Shown here piece after piece: positions 21,606 to 32,542 of a stretch of DNA of 64,000 nucleotides. Below the pieces are notes generated by a model. The model did not search any database and was not told the origin of the DNA. It saw only the letters and a list, made by a program, of their open reading frames with translations. The number at the start of each line of letters is the position of its first letter. Position 1 is the stretch's first letter. The translations under genes and the position numbers were made by a program. The DNA is from Sphaerolaimus hirsutus (lineage: Eukaryota; Nematoda; Chromadorea; Monhysterida; Sphaerolaimidae). The stretch is taken from the NCBI GenBank assembly GCA_964036195.1, contig OZ038455.1:4605855-4669854 (forward strand), in the 5' to 3' direction.

Positions 21606-21882
21606 TTGTTTGTTCAATTATAGATTATTATTTTACTGTAGGTTGTATGATCCTGACCACTTATTTTTACTGCAAAAGATGACTGACCAGTGGTCAAGTT
21701 CAACGTTATTACACTTTTTGGGTACATTAAGAATTATTTTTGACATAACATTTTCATTTTTAAAGGCACAAGTAACATAATATCAAGTCAACTGCGATGA
21801 TTAAGGATGGATGGATGACTGAAAATAACAACAGCTCAAGCTACTTTTTAAAATAAAGATAGTAGTCCATGGTTCATCCCTA

Positions 21883-22199
21883 GCCATATGCAAACACACA
21901 CTAGTTGATAATGAAATCAAATGTCAGCTGGTTTCTGATCCCGAGCAGCTAGCTGGTTCAGTTCAGCAGCCTGCTGAAAAATGACTTTGCTGAAAAATAA
22001 CCTTGATGAAAAAGGACCTTGCTGAAAAATGACCTTGCTGAACTTAAATCATGTTGAACTGAAGCTGTCTGTGGTGTTGAAAGAAATATTGAAAGAAAGT
22101 GATGTAAATAAATTGTATGAAGTATTAAAATGTGTGTGTGTACTTCATTGAATTTGGGATTAGTTGACATTCTTCATTGTCAACTAGTGTGTGCATGGT
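21883..22199. mobile_element. Family I MITE
   Basis: GCAAACACACACTAGTTGA at the left and TCAACTAGTGTGTGCATGG at the right are inverted repeats. The interior contains tandem TTGCTGAAAAATGACC words at 21970-22045. Confidence 0.7.
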
Positions 22200-22307
22200 G
22201 AATCACTAGTTCCGTGTTGTCATCACTTCCCTGCATCTGCTTTAACGTCGTGCATCTGCATGACCAATAATAAATATTTGGCAAATGGAACAATTTGAAA
22301 AAGAAGA

Positions 22308-22858
22308 TGAAAAAAGACACAATGATGCCCTTCTCTTAGATGAAATAGGAATGTGTATGTGAGAAATAACGCAACTATATGATTATGCAGAGGCGTCAGT
22401 TAAACCCATGCGGAGCAATGAAAGAGTAAGCCAAAACAAAATGGCAAATGGTGGGCAGCATTTAAATCAATTTTGTTTTCACATACTCTTTAATTGCTCC
22501 CGTAAAATTGCTGTTTACCACTCGCCATTTTGTTTTGGCCTACTCTTTCATTGCTCTGCGTTAATTTTAACTGGTGCCTTCCATTCACGATTTTGCTAGT
22601 TAAAACTGTGTGAGCAAGCAGGCACAAATCCAGTCATTAAAATGTCAGTATGACAATGGTAATTAACTAATTAAGGCCCATTTATTTTTGTTCTGAACTT
22701 GTCAATAATTTGTACTTGTCGATAATTTATACTTCTCGCTCATAAAACATGAAAAATCATTGATGCCAGTTTATTATTTCGCCAGCAAAATTTGAGGGGG
22801 GGGGGGGTAATTTGAGGGTGGGTTATTATTTTGACAGAAATTTTCACAAGTATTTTTA
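22308..22858. repeat. Tandem duplication, unit 1
   Basis: Nearly identical to 22881-23430 (offset 573). It begins TGAAAAAAGACACAATGATG and ends at the GTTATTATTTTGACAGAAAT piece of a family IV core. The few differences are single bases and oligo-G length. Confidence 0.92.
22392..22578. mobile_element. MITE with GGC..CAGTTAAA ends inside the duplication
   Basis: GGCGTCAGTTAAA at the left and TTTAACTGGTGCC at the right. The inverted arms continue for about 45 bp (GAGCAATGAAAGAGTA and CCAAAACAAAATGGC). The second copy is at 22965-23151. Confidence 0.8.
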
Positions 22859-22880
22859 CAGAAGTTAAACCCTAAAAAAG

Positions 22881-23430
22881 TGAAAAAAGACACAATGATG
22901 CCCTTCTCTTAGATGAAATAGGAATGTGTATGTGAGAAATAACGCAACTATATGATTATGCAGAGGCGTCAGTTAAACCCATGCGGAGCAATGAAAGAGT
23001 AAGCCAAAACAAAATGGCAAATGGTGGGCAGCATTTAAACCAATTTTGTTTTCACATACTCTTTAATTGCTCCCGTTAAATTGCTGTTTACCACTCGCCA
23101 TTTTGTTTTGGCCTACTCGTTCATTGCTCCGCGTTAATTTTAACTGGTGCCTTCCATTCACGATTTTGCTAGTTAAAACTGCGTGAGCAAGCAGGCACAA
23201 ATCCAGTCATTAAAATGTCAGTATGACAATGGTAATTAACTAATTAAGGCCCATTTATTTTTGTTCTGAACTTGTCAATAATTTGTACTTGTCGATAATT
23301 TATACTTCTCGCTCATAAAACATGAAAAATCATTGATGCCAGTTTATTATTTCGCCAGCAAAATTTGAGGGGGGGGGGTAATTTGAGGGTGGGTTATTAT
23401 TTTGACAGAAATTTTCGCAAGTATTTTATA
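22881..23430. repeat. Tandem duplication, unit 2
   Basis: Second unit of the duplication at 22308, carrying the same MITE at 22965-23151. Confidence 0.92.
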
Positions 23431-24115
23431 CAACTTTGGGGTGATCACTCACACGTGGACACGACTCATAACTGACTGAAATCATGTCTTTCAAGGCCGT
23501 TTTTCGACATGAAATACAGAACAGGCTCATGGTGAAGTGCCAAATGCCACTTCAACGGCATTTTTACCGTTAAAAATGAGATAATGACGTTTCATTTTGT
23601 AGTGCTTTGTACCGCGGAACGCACCCGACCAGAATTTTTATTGGATAACTTTCTAATGCTGCGAAATGTGATCAGGAAGAAAAGTTCCACATGAAAGAGG
23701 CATTGTTTTTAAACTGAAGGCATTGTTTTTAAACTTACTGCGCGGAAATACACACCCTCCCACATTTGAGAAAACGCGTGGTGAAATTTTAAGGAGTCAC
23801 TAAATTTTGAACCAGGAAGCAAATTAGTAGTGTGGAAAATATAGCGAGGTGTTTTAAATTACATTTAAATCACATTTCGCAGCGTTAGAAAGTTCTCCGA
23901 TAAAAATTCTGGTTGGGTGCGTTCCGCGGTACAAAGCACTACAAAATGAATACGTCATTATCTCATTTTTAAGGGTAAAAATGCCATTGAAGTGGCGTTT
24001 GGCACTTCGCCATGAGCCTGTTCTGAATTTCATGCCTAAACACGGCCTTGAAAGACATGATTTCAGTCAGTTATGAGTCATGTTCACGAGTGAGTGATCA
24101 CCCCAAAGTTGTATT
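23428..24115. repeat. Foldback element with ~245-bp arms
   Basis: The left arm (23428-23675) starts ATACAACTTTGGGGTGATCA; the right arm (about 23866-24115) is its inverse ending TGATCACCCCAAAGTTGTAT. Identity is high. The spacer of about 190 bp contains a direct repeat of GGCATTGTTTTTAAACT. Confidence 0.85.
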
Positions 24116-24559
24116 AAAAAAACTGTGGGCCGTTTACTCGGCCCACAGCTGATTTCACGGGGGTCACCTATATGAACTTTTAAACAAATGTTGGGGCTTA
24201 CTTTTGTATGTGCCGAAGTTGGCCGTCAAGCTACAGTTCGCCCGCGGCACATTCTTTTATCAAAATTTTCGAAGTGTCTACGTATGGGTGATCAGAGGTG
24301 GTGTGTACATAAATGTATTTTGTAAATTGGTAAAAGTGTAAATGTATTTTGTAAATTTGTTAATGTGTGATGTGTATGTAAATGATGTGAAATGTGTAAT
24401 TGTAAAATGTACTGTATACAAATGTTAACAGGTTGACGTGTTAAATAAATATGCAGCCATGTTGCAATTTCAAACGTAATCAATCAAAAAATCAATTAAA
24501 AAACCAAACAAATTATTCACTAGGGATGACCATAGCAGTTCCTTGCAATGTTTATTGTA
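24116..24559. other. Hairpin and TGTAAATG minisatellite
   Basis: A GTGGGCCG...CGGCCCAC hairpin at about 24126-24149, then an AT-rich array of TGTAAATGTATTTTGTAAAT words at 24300-24420. No gene is seen. Confidence 0.5.
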
Positions 24560-24948
24560 TACCGTATTTCCTCGAAATACCCTCCGTTGGATTAACCCCC
24601 AGCTCGAAATACGCCCAGGTGTTCGAGCTGGGGAAAAAATAAAAAAAACCCTCGAAATACCTCTGGAATGATGTACATCATGTATGCCACCAGTTTTGAT
24701 TGCAGAAACACATTTACACTAGTTTGTATAGGGATGTACGTTGAATGCCCCAATTTCCTATTTAGTCACATTTATAACCAGTTACGGAAAAACATGTTCC
24801 TTACTATCAAATTCGCGAAAATTTCTGACAAAATAATATCGCCCCCCCCTCAAATAAACAACACCCCCCTCAAATAAACCCCACCCCCCTCAAAATTTCC
24901 ACTCATAAAAAAATAAACCCCCTGGGGGTATTTCAAGGAAATACGATA
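24560..24948. mobile_element. Family IV element
   Basis: TACCGTATTTCCTCGAAATA at the left; the right end GTATTTCAAGGAAATACGATA has one change from the consensus. Confidence 0.82.
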
Positions 24949-25439
24949 GTATAAAATATTCAGGAAATGTGCACCCACACAGTGAACCACCACTATCATT
25001 TTTTGGATTGTTCAGATTGTTGTCTAATGCCAAGAACTGATAATGGACTAAGGCTGATATACATGACACACAAGCGATGCTAGTTAAAAACATCAGCCGT
25101 TATATTACCACAGGCACAGCCACCACCACCCTATGTGACGACCAATTTTCCACAGTGTAGCACCTTCCACCAAAGCACATCCAGTTAAACTGGAGCCTTC
25201 AGCGAGCATCTGTCTGAAAGCTACAAATATGTTTCAAACCGATGCCAGTACTGACAATTATGCGCAGATAGTAGGAAGTCAGGGTGAGTGTCAGCTATGT
25301 GTGGTAAACATAACGACTTAACATAACAATTAAATTTGCTTGCTAGCGTGACATGAAATATCAGTCTCAAACTGTGTTTGGGAGCTTTTGAAAAAATCTT
25401 TAAAAAACAGGTCATTAAGAAAAGACGTTTCTTCCATCC
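24949..25439. other. No recognised gene
   Basis: Non-repetitive sequence without a convincing open frame. Short minus-strand frames at 24890-25093 and 25221-25415 show no family resemblance. Confidence 0.4.
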
Positions 25440-26460
25440 CTATTTGTGATGAACCCTACTCCCCACCAACCGTGTACAATTGGCAGTCTGGCGCTGAATC
25501 CAAGAGGGGGTAAGCCAACAGGGGGTAAATGCCGAATCCAAATGTAAAGATGCCGCAATCGTACTCTGTGCTGCGATTTGGGGGAGGGGGTTAGGGGATA
25601 GTAGCCAAACAAATTGCCCAGTGATAGATACATATAGCTGAGCGATTTGGGGGGGGGGTAGAGAAAAGTAGCCAAAAAATTGTCCCCGGATTGATTCCGG
25701 GCGATTCCGGGGGGGGGGGTAGGGGAACAAGCCAAAAAAATTGCCCCCGGGATAGATAAATGGCTGGGCGATTAGGGGAACGTGCAAGTAGCCAAAAAAT
25801 TCACCTCCGGACAGATAGATATTGGGGCGATTTGGGGGGGGGGGCTTTGGGGCAAGTGTAGCTTAAAAATTGTCCCCCGGGGTAGAATTATAGCTGGGCG
25901 ATTCGGGGGAGGGCAAAAAGTAAAAAAAAAATTGGCGCGGGGATGGGTAGATATACTCCAGTCACTTTACACCCAGCACGTGTGGTTCCCGCTGGAAGCG
26001 TGCTAACGAGATTTTACGCATGCGATTTACATAAAAAGTTGAAAGAAGTCATCTCTGTTACAACGCTATACGTTAATTTATTTTGCAACAACGATTTTTT
26101 CATCTTTTATAAAAATCGCATGCTTTATAAACATTGGCACGCTTCCAACGTGAGACATAAATGAGTGCGAGGGCAGAGTATCATGTTCGCTGAGTATAGC
26201 TGCGCGATTGGGGGGATAGGGAAAAGTAGCCAAAAAAATTAGCCCCAGGATAGATAAATAGCTGGGCGATTTGGGGGGGGGGGTAAAAAGCCAAAAAAAT
26301 TTTTATAGGGATAGATAGAGAGATAGCTGGGCGATTGGGGGGGTAGGGGATTGACTTTTCGGGATCGGGATCGGAATTGGCTTTTTGTTCGGGATCGGGT
26401 AAAAAGCAAAAAAATTACCCCCGGATAGATAGATGCCCCCCCCCCCCCGATACTGAGTAC
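25440..26460. repeat. GATA / oligo-G minisatellite array
   Basis: Units of about 65-80 bp: GATAGATAAATAGCTGGGCGATT, an oligo-G run, GTAGGGGAAAGTAGCC, AAAAAATTGCCCCCGG. The units are diverged. The G-strand has many runs of four or more Gs, so quadruplex formation is likely. A non-array patch interrupts it at about 25950-26190. Confidence 0.85.
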
Positions 26461-26500
26461 GAAAAAGTTCAGACGCACAACAGAAATTTGTAGATTTGAG

Positions 26501-27211
26501 TAGGGTTCAAACGATATGACTTTTCGATATCGATATTCGATAATCGATTTTTTTTTCTGAAACTCGATATTCGATATCGATATGATATGGAACCTCGATA
26601 TCGATATTCGATATTGAAAAATGGTCGATATTCGATATTCGATATTTCGATATTTTCGATATTTGATATTGCGATATGCTTTTGGTATAGCAAGGCATAT
26701 TTCAAGTGGCATAGTGGCACAACACATGTTTAATCATCTCTTTACTGAAATTTGAATGGTACAAGTGATTTTAACAAGCTTTATATCACTCAATGGTAGA
26801 AAATAGAAGAAAAACCTGATGAATCAAAGTGTATCAGACAAATAACAATTGGTAGATATTACAGTTCATCCTAACCTAATTGCTTAAGGGCATGTTGCAA
26901 AAAAAAGTATATCAGCGTTTTCTGGCTTCAAATTTAGCACTCCAACAAGAATGACGTTATAAATACTGTACTTTTACTCATCAAATACAATACTATAAGC
27001 ACATCAGATCAACCATAAACATCTCAAAATGAAAATGAAAAGTAAATTTGGGGACACAATACAGGTTCGATATATCGAAAAAATGGTCGATATTCGATAT
27101 CGATATTTGATATTTTTTCAAAATTATTGATATAGATATTCGATATTCAATATTAAAAAATGGTCGAAATCCGGTATTCGATATTCGATACGATATATCG
27201 TTTGAACCCTA
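26501..27211. mobile_element. hAT-like TAGGGTTCAAACG element, CGATATCGATA word type
   Basis: Ends TAGGGTTCAAACGATAT and ATATCGTTTGAACCCTA; perfect 8-bp target duplication GATTTGAG at 26493-26500 and 27212-27219. Both ends are dense ATATCGATATTCGATA words; the core (about 26690-27060) is unique and non-coding. Isolated words of this type recur at 43250-43400. Confidence 0.92.
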
Positions 27212-27290
27212 GATTTGAGAGCAGTGTGCTTCAAAACTTAATGCAGACTTGTCAGCTTCCAACCAATTAAGAAACATAACACAAAAAAAC

Positions 27291-27418
27291 CTTCCCACCT
27301 TCTCAAAATGCTCCCTCAACTGGGTCTTGATGAAATCGCTTGGCAAGCCGCCAATGAACACCTTTTTATTTTCGCAACTTTTTGCCCCCTTCAAATCGCG
27401 CTGCAACTCGCGCTGCAT
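27291..27418 (-). CDS. hnRNP A/B-type RRM exon, copy A (partial gene)
   Basis: The minus strand encodes ENKKVFIGGLPSDF followed by KTQLREHFEKVG. VFIGGL is the RNP2 motif of an RRM, and the rest is helix 1 of the fold, most like hnRNP A/B, DAZAP1 and related RNA-binding proteins. The exon stops at AAGTGGGAAG-type sequence followed by GTTTTTTT (27290 downward), a possible but weak donor. The upstream boundary is uncertain: an ATG at 27418, or an acceptor CATGCAG just after it. The second half of the RRM (with RNP1) is not found. A degenerate copy lies 1.3 kb upstream in the gene direction at 28560-28671, and flanking non-coding sequence is duplicated too. This is either a functional exon with a decayed duplicate, or a pair of pseudo-exons. 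Confidence 0.6.
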
Positions 27419-27459
27419 GTTGTTTATGGATACATTAACTAGTGATTTTGAAGGTTATG

Positions 27460-27755
27460 ATGGGGACAAGTTATGAAAACTTCGACCAATTGTGTTCCTA
27501 TCAAATGCACAATGAATTTTGGCTTGTTGCCAAATCACCTAATTGAGTCCGGACCAGATAGATGGCGATTTGGGGGGGGGGGGGTACGGAAAATAACCAA
27601 AAAATTCGCCTGGGACAAGTTATGAAAACTTCGACCAATTGTGTTCCTATCAAATGCACAATGAATTTTGGCTTGTTGCCAAATCACCTAATTGAGTCCG
27701 GACCAGATAGATGGCGATTTGGGGGGGGGGGTACGGAAAATAGGCAAAAAATTCG
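27460..27755. repeat. Tandem ~150-bp duplication
   Basis: TGGGACAAGTTATGAAAACT through GATTTGGGGGGG occurs at 27460-27607 and again at 27610-27755 almost unchanged. A third diverged relative follows RRM copy B at about 28715. Confidence 0.85.
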
Positions 27756-28500
27756 CCTCCTGATAGATAGATAGCTGGGCGATGTGGGGGGGTTACGGGG
27801 TAGCAGCCCGAAAAATTGCCCCGGATTAGATAGATAGCTGGGCAATTTGGGGAAGGTGAAAGTAGCCAAAAAAATTGCTTCCGGATAGATAGATATTGGG
27901 GCGATTTGGGGGGGGGGGGTTGGGGCAAGTAGCTTAGAAAGTGCCTTCGGGAAAGATAAATAGCTGGGCGATTCAGGGAAGGGGTAGGGGAAAGTAGCCA
28001 AAAAATTTGCCCCTGGGATAGATAAATAGCTGGGCGATTCAGGGGGAGGGCAAAAAGCCACAAAAATAGGTGTGGGGATAGATAGACAGAGAGATAGCTG
28101 CGCGATTGGGGGGGGGTAGGGGAAAGTAGCCAAAAAATTCACCTCCGGATAGATACCTAGATATTTGGGCGATTTGAGGGGGGGGCGTTTAGGCAAGTAG
28201 CTAAAAATTGCCCCCGGGATAGATAAATAGACAGGCGATTTTTTGGGGGGGGCTTCGGGGCAATTAGCAGAAAAAATTGTCCCCAGGATAGATCACAAAC
28301 TGTGCGATTCGGGGGGGAAAAGCCAAACAATTGCCGCTGGGATAGATAGATAGCTGGGTGATTTAAGGGGAGTGTTGCTCGGCAATTTGAGGGGAGGTGG
28401 GTTAGGGGAAAGTAGTCAATAAAATTGCTGCCTGGATGGATAGATAGGTGAGCGATTTATGGGGGGGGGGGGGGTTAAGGGGAAAGCAACAAAAAAAAAT
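27548..28500. repeat. GATA / oligo-G minisatellite array, second block
   Basis: Same family as 25440-26460, lying between the two RRM exon copies. Units such as GATAGATAGCTGGGCGATT and AAAGTAGCCAAAAAATT repeat about a dozen times. Confidence 0.85.
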
Positions 28501-28559
28501 TGCTTCGAGGACAGAATTTGCTTTGATGTTACCATCAAAACACAAAACAAAAAATCTAC

Positions 28560-28671
28560 CTTTCCAACTTTCTCAAAATGCTCCCTCAACTGGGCCTCGT
28601 CGAAATCGCTTGGCAAGCCGCCAATGAACCACTTTGTTTGCCGCGACTGTTTGATTTAAGTCGCACTGCAT
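28560..28671 (-). pseudogene. RRM exon, copy B (degenerate)
   Basis: Encodes WFIGGLPSDFDEAQLREHFE and KVGK, closer to the family consensus than copy A in the DEAQ segment. It is followed by GTAGAT, a better donor than that of copy A. Compared with copy A, the part upstream of the RNP2 motif has a deletion and a frame change, so the ATG at 28671 no longer leads into the RRM frame, and an in-frame TAA precedes it. If spliced from a cryptic acceptor it might still be used; decay is more likely. Confidence 0.55.
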
Positions 28672-29119
28672 GTTTTGTATGGATACATTAGTGATTTTGA
28701 AGGTTATGGCGGTGGCGGGTGGGGACATTATGAAAACAGCAACCAATTTTGTTCATTTGATATGTTGCAAATAATTTTGGCTTGTTGCCAAAAAACCCAT
28801 CTCAACGTTATCAGGATGCAGGAGCTTCAAAATGTTGTAAAATCAATCAAAATTCATTCAAACTAACAAAAATATTCTGTCCAGTAGATGCATGTCGCTT
28901 GGCATAGGGAATGTTCAAACGGAATAAAACATTAGTGCAAAAATTTCCTTTTTTGTTAGTCGCTCCTTTTCGCAGTATTTTTGAAAAACCGGTTTTCAAT
29001 TTGCCCGGTATTTATGTCACTGTGAAATTGTCTTATCTGCTGCGAACAGATGGTGACATTGTGGGCGTTGTTGTGCTGTCGTTTTTTTAGCATTGTTGTG
29101 TTGTGCTGTCGTCGTTTTG
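28672..29119. other. Duplicated flank of the RRM exon, then unexplained sequence
   Basis: 28680-28790 resembles the flank of RRM copy A (ATACATTAGTGATTTTGAAG). 28800-29119 shows nothing I recognise. Confidence 0.5.
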
Positions 29120-30320
29120 CAGTGTCTGGAAGTCCTGTAAAAGGCCCTGTAAAATGTCAAATGTCATGCAAAGTGTCAAAAGTCATGGAAAATGCCTGCA
29201 AAATGGTGACTCGGCTGCCATTTTGCAGGGCATTTTACATGACTTTTGACACTTTGCATGACATTTGACATTATCCAGGGCATTTTACAGTGTCTGGAAG
29301 TCCTGTAACAGGCCCTGTAAGATGTCAAATGTCATGCAAAGTGTCAAAAGTCATGGAAAATGCCTGCAAAATGGTGACTCGGTTGCCATTTTGTTGGGCA
29401 TTTCCCATGACTTTTGACACTTTGCATGACATTTCACATTTTACAGGGCATTTTACAGTGTCTGGAAGTCCTGTAAAAGTCCCTGTAAAATGTCAAATGT
29501 CATGCAAAGTGTCAAAAGTCATGGAAAATGCCTGCAAAATGGTGAGACGGTTGCCATTTTGCAGGGCATTTTACATGACTTTTGACACTTTGCATGACAT
29601 TTCACAATTTACAGGGCATTTTACAGTGTCTGGAAGTCCTGTAAAATGCCCTGTAAAATGTCAAATGTCATGCAAAGTGTCAAAAGTTGTGGAAAATGCC
29701 TGCAAAATGGTGACTCGGTTGCCATTTTGCAGGGCATTTTACATGACTTTTGATACTTTGCATGACATTTGACATTATACAGAGCATTTTACAGTGTCTG
29801 GAAGTCCTGTAAAAGGCCCTGTAAAATGTCAAATGTCATGCAAAGTGTCAAAAGTCATGGAAAATGCCTGCAAAATGGTGACTCGGTTGCCATTTTGCAG
29901 GGCATTTCCCATGACTTTTGACACTTTGCATGACATTTCACATTTTACAGGGCATTTTACAGTGTCTGGAAGTCCTGTAAAAGGCCCTGTAAAATGTCAA
30001 ATGTCATGCAAAGTGTCTAAAGTCATGGAAAATGCCTGCAAAATGGTGACTCGGTTGCCATTTTGCTGGGCATTTCCCATGACTTTGACACTTTGCATGA
30101 CATTTCACATTTTACAGGGCATTTTACAGTGTCTGGAAGTCCTGTAAAAGGCCCTGTAAAATGTCAAATGTCATGCAAAGTGTCAAAAGTCATGGAAAAT
30201 GCCTGCAAAATGGTGACTCGGTTGCCATTTTGCTGGGCATTTCCCATGACTCTTGACACTTTGCATGACATTTCACATTTTACAGGGCATTTTACAGTGT
30301 CTGGAAGTCCTTGGAAAAAT
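29120..30320. repeat. Tandem array of a palindromic ~168-bp unit (TGTCAT family)
   Basis: Unit starts CAGTGTCTGGAAGTCCTGTA at about 29120, 29288, 29456, 29626, 29790, 29959, 30127 and 30295. Each unit is itself an inverted repeat: CCTGTAAAATGTCAAATGTC and CATGCAAAGTGTCAAAAGTC, then the inverse. The period of about 168 is a multiple of three, so long open frames arise (29290-29772, 29794-30147, 30063-30443), repeating a 56-residue unit; I regard these as non-coding. Dispersed single relatives lie at 41735-43012, 47639-47832, 49948-50124, 57764-58162 and 59507-59962. Confidence 0.9.
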
Positions 30321-30454
30321 AAAAAGCGACTTTGGAAACCATTTTCACTTTCAAAACGGAAAAGTGTCAGAAATTTGAAGCAAAACCTGAAACCTGAAAT
30401 CTTAACAAAAACGGACGAAAATCAAAGTAATCGAGCATTTTAATATCAGAGCAT

Positions 30455-30750
30455 CAAACATTCCGCGGAACCCCAAAATTATTCAAAAATCGTTAACGCG
30501 GTTCCCGGCTGCAAACACGCAATGCATCTAATGCAAAAGCGTTTATGATATGGGAACCGCGCGCACTAAAGGGTTTCCCCCCCGCAAGCGCGCAGGTGGC
30601 ACATGCGCTGCGCGACTCCCGCCCGGGAACCACGCGCGCTAAAGCGACTCCCCCCCGCAAACACTTTAGTGCGCGGCCGTTAAAGCGCTTGTGATTTTGG
30701 CGAGCGCGCAGCGATAAACGCGCTGGAAACACTACGCGTTTCCGGCGCGG
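30455..30750. mobile_element. CTTTAAGCGCG word-array element (family VI), copy 2
   Basis: Shares with 21330-21605 the words AAACGCG, CTAAAGGGTTTCC and GCAAGCGCGCAG. It directly abuts and truncates the pol fragment at 30751. Confidence 0.65.
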
Positions 30751-30751
30751 A

Positions 30752-31565
30752 CAGCCTGGATAGAGCGCATATCAGCCAGGGGTGCCGCAAATGGATAGTT
30801 TGAAAACGGGCAGATTGCCGTCACTACTGCCTTATACTGACACGTTGCACTATAATGCATCACATTAGTTATGTCAAAGTATAGAACGTCAAACGGTCGG
30901 TCAGCTGGTGGGAGCTGACCCTGGGGTGTCACCACCTGCCCTGTCTGACCCTTATGAGAAAAACACCAAGAACACTTTCGTATAAAATTTACAACATCAT
31001 GATAAGCATTATGCCAGTAGAAGCAGTGCAACAACCTCTGATAGGTTCTAGCCGCACCTTGATGGCACCCATATCCTGAGGCGTGATGAAGCACCATTAC
31101 TGGTCTGCGCAAGTCAGCAGGTACATACAGCAACAGAGCGGGTTGAAGCCCCGGTTTACGTTTATCAAAGAAGTATAATAAATCATCATCAACTACATAT
31201 TGCTGCGCAGCAAGCACCACTCGCCTTGCCAGACCAGCGTCTGTAGGCAGACTGCTACTTTCCAAAAACTCTTTCATTGCTGCGCAGAAAACATCTGCAG
31301 CTTGCCCGTCACGGAACCTTTGCACTACACCATCTTGCTCAAGAAATTCGGAAACATTTTCTTTATCATAATCAGCCTTGTCAGGAATCTGACTCCTGGC
31401 AATTTGATCTGGGGTCTGTTCAGCCTCGGGATCGTCCGGGATTACCTGTGCATGTGGAATCCCATCAGCGGGAGTAACCACTACCTGCGGAACAGATGCT
31501 GGAGTCTGTGCGGGAACAACATTTGACTGCCCGCCGTTCGATGGTGATGTTGCTCCCACCACAGT
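30752..31565 (-). pseudogene. LTR retrotransposon pol fragment (Ty3/gypsy-like integrase)
   Basis: The minus strand carries a spacer-like segment, then QYVVDDDLLYFF, LLLYVPADLRRPVM, and an H2C2 integrase zinc-binding domain: HHASGYGCHQGAARTYQRLL, FYWHNAYHDVVNFIRKC and SWC. It continues into the start of the integrase core (RPFDVLYFDITNV with the first catalytic aspartate) and YPFAAPLADMRSIQAV. Homology stops at 30752 where the family VI element begins, so the rest of the core is lost. The 5' part runs into the gap at 31566-31765. Protease, reverse transcriptase and LTRs are not visible. The frame is open over about 270 codons, so the copy is fairly young but incomplete. Confidence 0.75.
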
Positions 31566-31765
31566 NNNNNNNNNNNNNNNNNNNNNNNNNNNNNNNNNNN
31601 NNNNNNNNNNNNNNNNNNNNNNNNNNNNNNNNNNNNNNNNNNNNNNNNNNNNNNNNNNNNNNNNNNNNNNNNNNNNNNNNNNNNNNNNNNNNNNNNNNNN
31701 NNNNNNNNNNNNNNNNNNNNNNNNNNNNNNNNNNNNNNNNNNNNNNNNNNNNNNNNNNNNNNNNN
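31566..31765. other. Assembly gap (200 N)
   Basis: Exactly 200 Ns within the retroelement/hAT repeat block. Confidence 0.99.
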
Positions 31766-32029
31766 CACGCACGCAGTCATTTTTTTAGTACGCCTCCTCG
31801 TTCGCTTCTCGTTCACTTTCTTTTTTGTGGTTGTACGCTTTTTCAAAAGCGTAAAACTGGACCGTGTGAAACGTTTTTTACGCTTTTAGTACCCGGGTAT
31901 TTCGGCTGGGCAAGCGTAATAAAGCGTATGGGTATTTTATGAAAGCGTAAGCGTAAGCGTAAATATAAATACCCATTTACCCGGGTATTTCGGGTAAGCG
32001 TAAATACGCTTTCGCAACTCTGGTTCAAA
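31766..32029. mobile_element. hAT-like CAGAGTTG element, GCGTAA word type (right part)
   Basis: AAGCGTAAGCGTAAGCGTAA and AAAAGCGT words, then TACGCTTTCGCAACTCTG at the right end. The layout matches 7662-8387 (including ACCCGGGTATTTCGG), but every GTGTAA is GCGTAA. The left end lies in the gap. Confidence 0.8.
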
Positions 32030-32230
32030 CGGGGTCCCGAATCCCGAATCGAAATTTATATTTTTTCCAGGTTTTTTGAGAGAGATTTAATTATATATTT
32101 TTTCGGACCATATATCGTAGTGAATTTAGGATATCGACAGTTTTTTTGTAGCAAATATCTATATCGAAAAGTCATATTGTCCGTACCCAAGGTAACATAA
32201 ATATCTCGGTTAGTCACTCTTTTGGGTCGG

Positions 32231-32434
32231 AATAAGTTCCAACGCACAACACAATTGTGTTGCGCAGTTTTTTGCGCGACAAAAGTTTGTTGTGCAGGAG
32301 ACAACGCTGGTGATGGAAAACCGCAATAACCTCAAATGGTGCCAGCACTATGGCGCCATTCCATCACTACCTGCGCAACAAACTTGTGTCGCGCAAAAAC
32401 TGCGCGACACAATTTTTGTGTTGTGCGTTGGAAA
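32231..32434. repeat. Foldback with a 60-bp GGCGCC mini-element in its loop
   Basis: Inverted arms: TTCCAACGCACAACACAA at about 32231 and TTGTGTTGTGCGTTGGAA ending at 32434, built of GCGCGACA and CAACAAACTT words. The loop holds TGGTGATGGAA...TTCCATCACTA (about 32313-32369), which has family III ends and one GGCGCC. Confidence 0.75.
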
Positions 32435-32542
32435 TTCCGGTGAGCCCACTCTTTTTGGTTGAATAATTCCAAGGGAAAATTATTTTACTATTAGATGGGA
32501 GAAGGGATTCAGACTCCATATATTCAAGTTACAAACAATGAC

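Noticed and set aside
26239-26727. 162-codon minus-strand frame with ISISNIEYR-like sequence
   Set aside because: Translation of the CGATATCGATA word array and the oligo-G minisatellite.
29120-30320. CRISPR-like regular repeats
   Set aside because: Repeat and 'spacer' are both repeated, units are 168 bp and palindromic, and the surroundings are animal nuclear DNA without cas genes.
29290-30443. Repetitive 117-160-codon open frames in the 168-bp array
   Set aside because: Period divisible by three explains them; the units are inverted repeats related to dispersed non-coding MITEs, with no acceptor or family signature.
31481-31942. Frames crossing the gap at 31566-31765, including the KKRTTTKKK-type segment
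   Set aside because: Beyond the gap the sequence is a hAT-like word array; only the pol part before the gap has homology.
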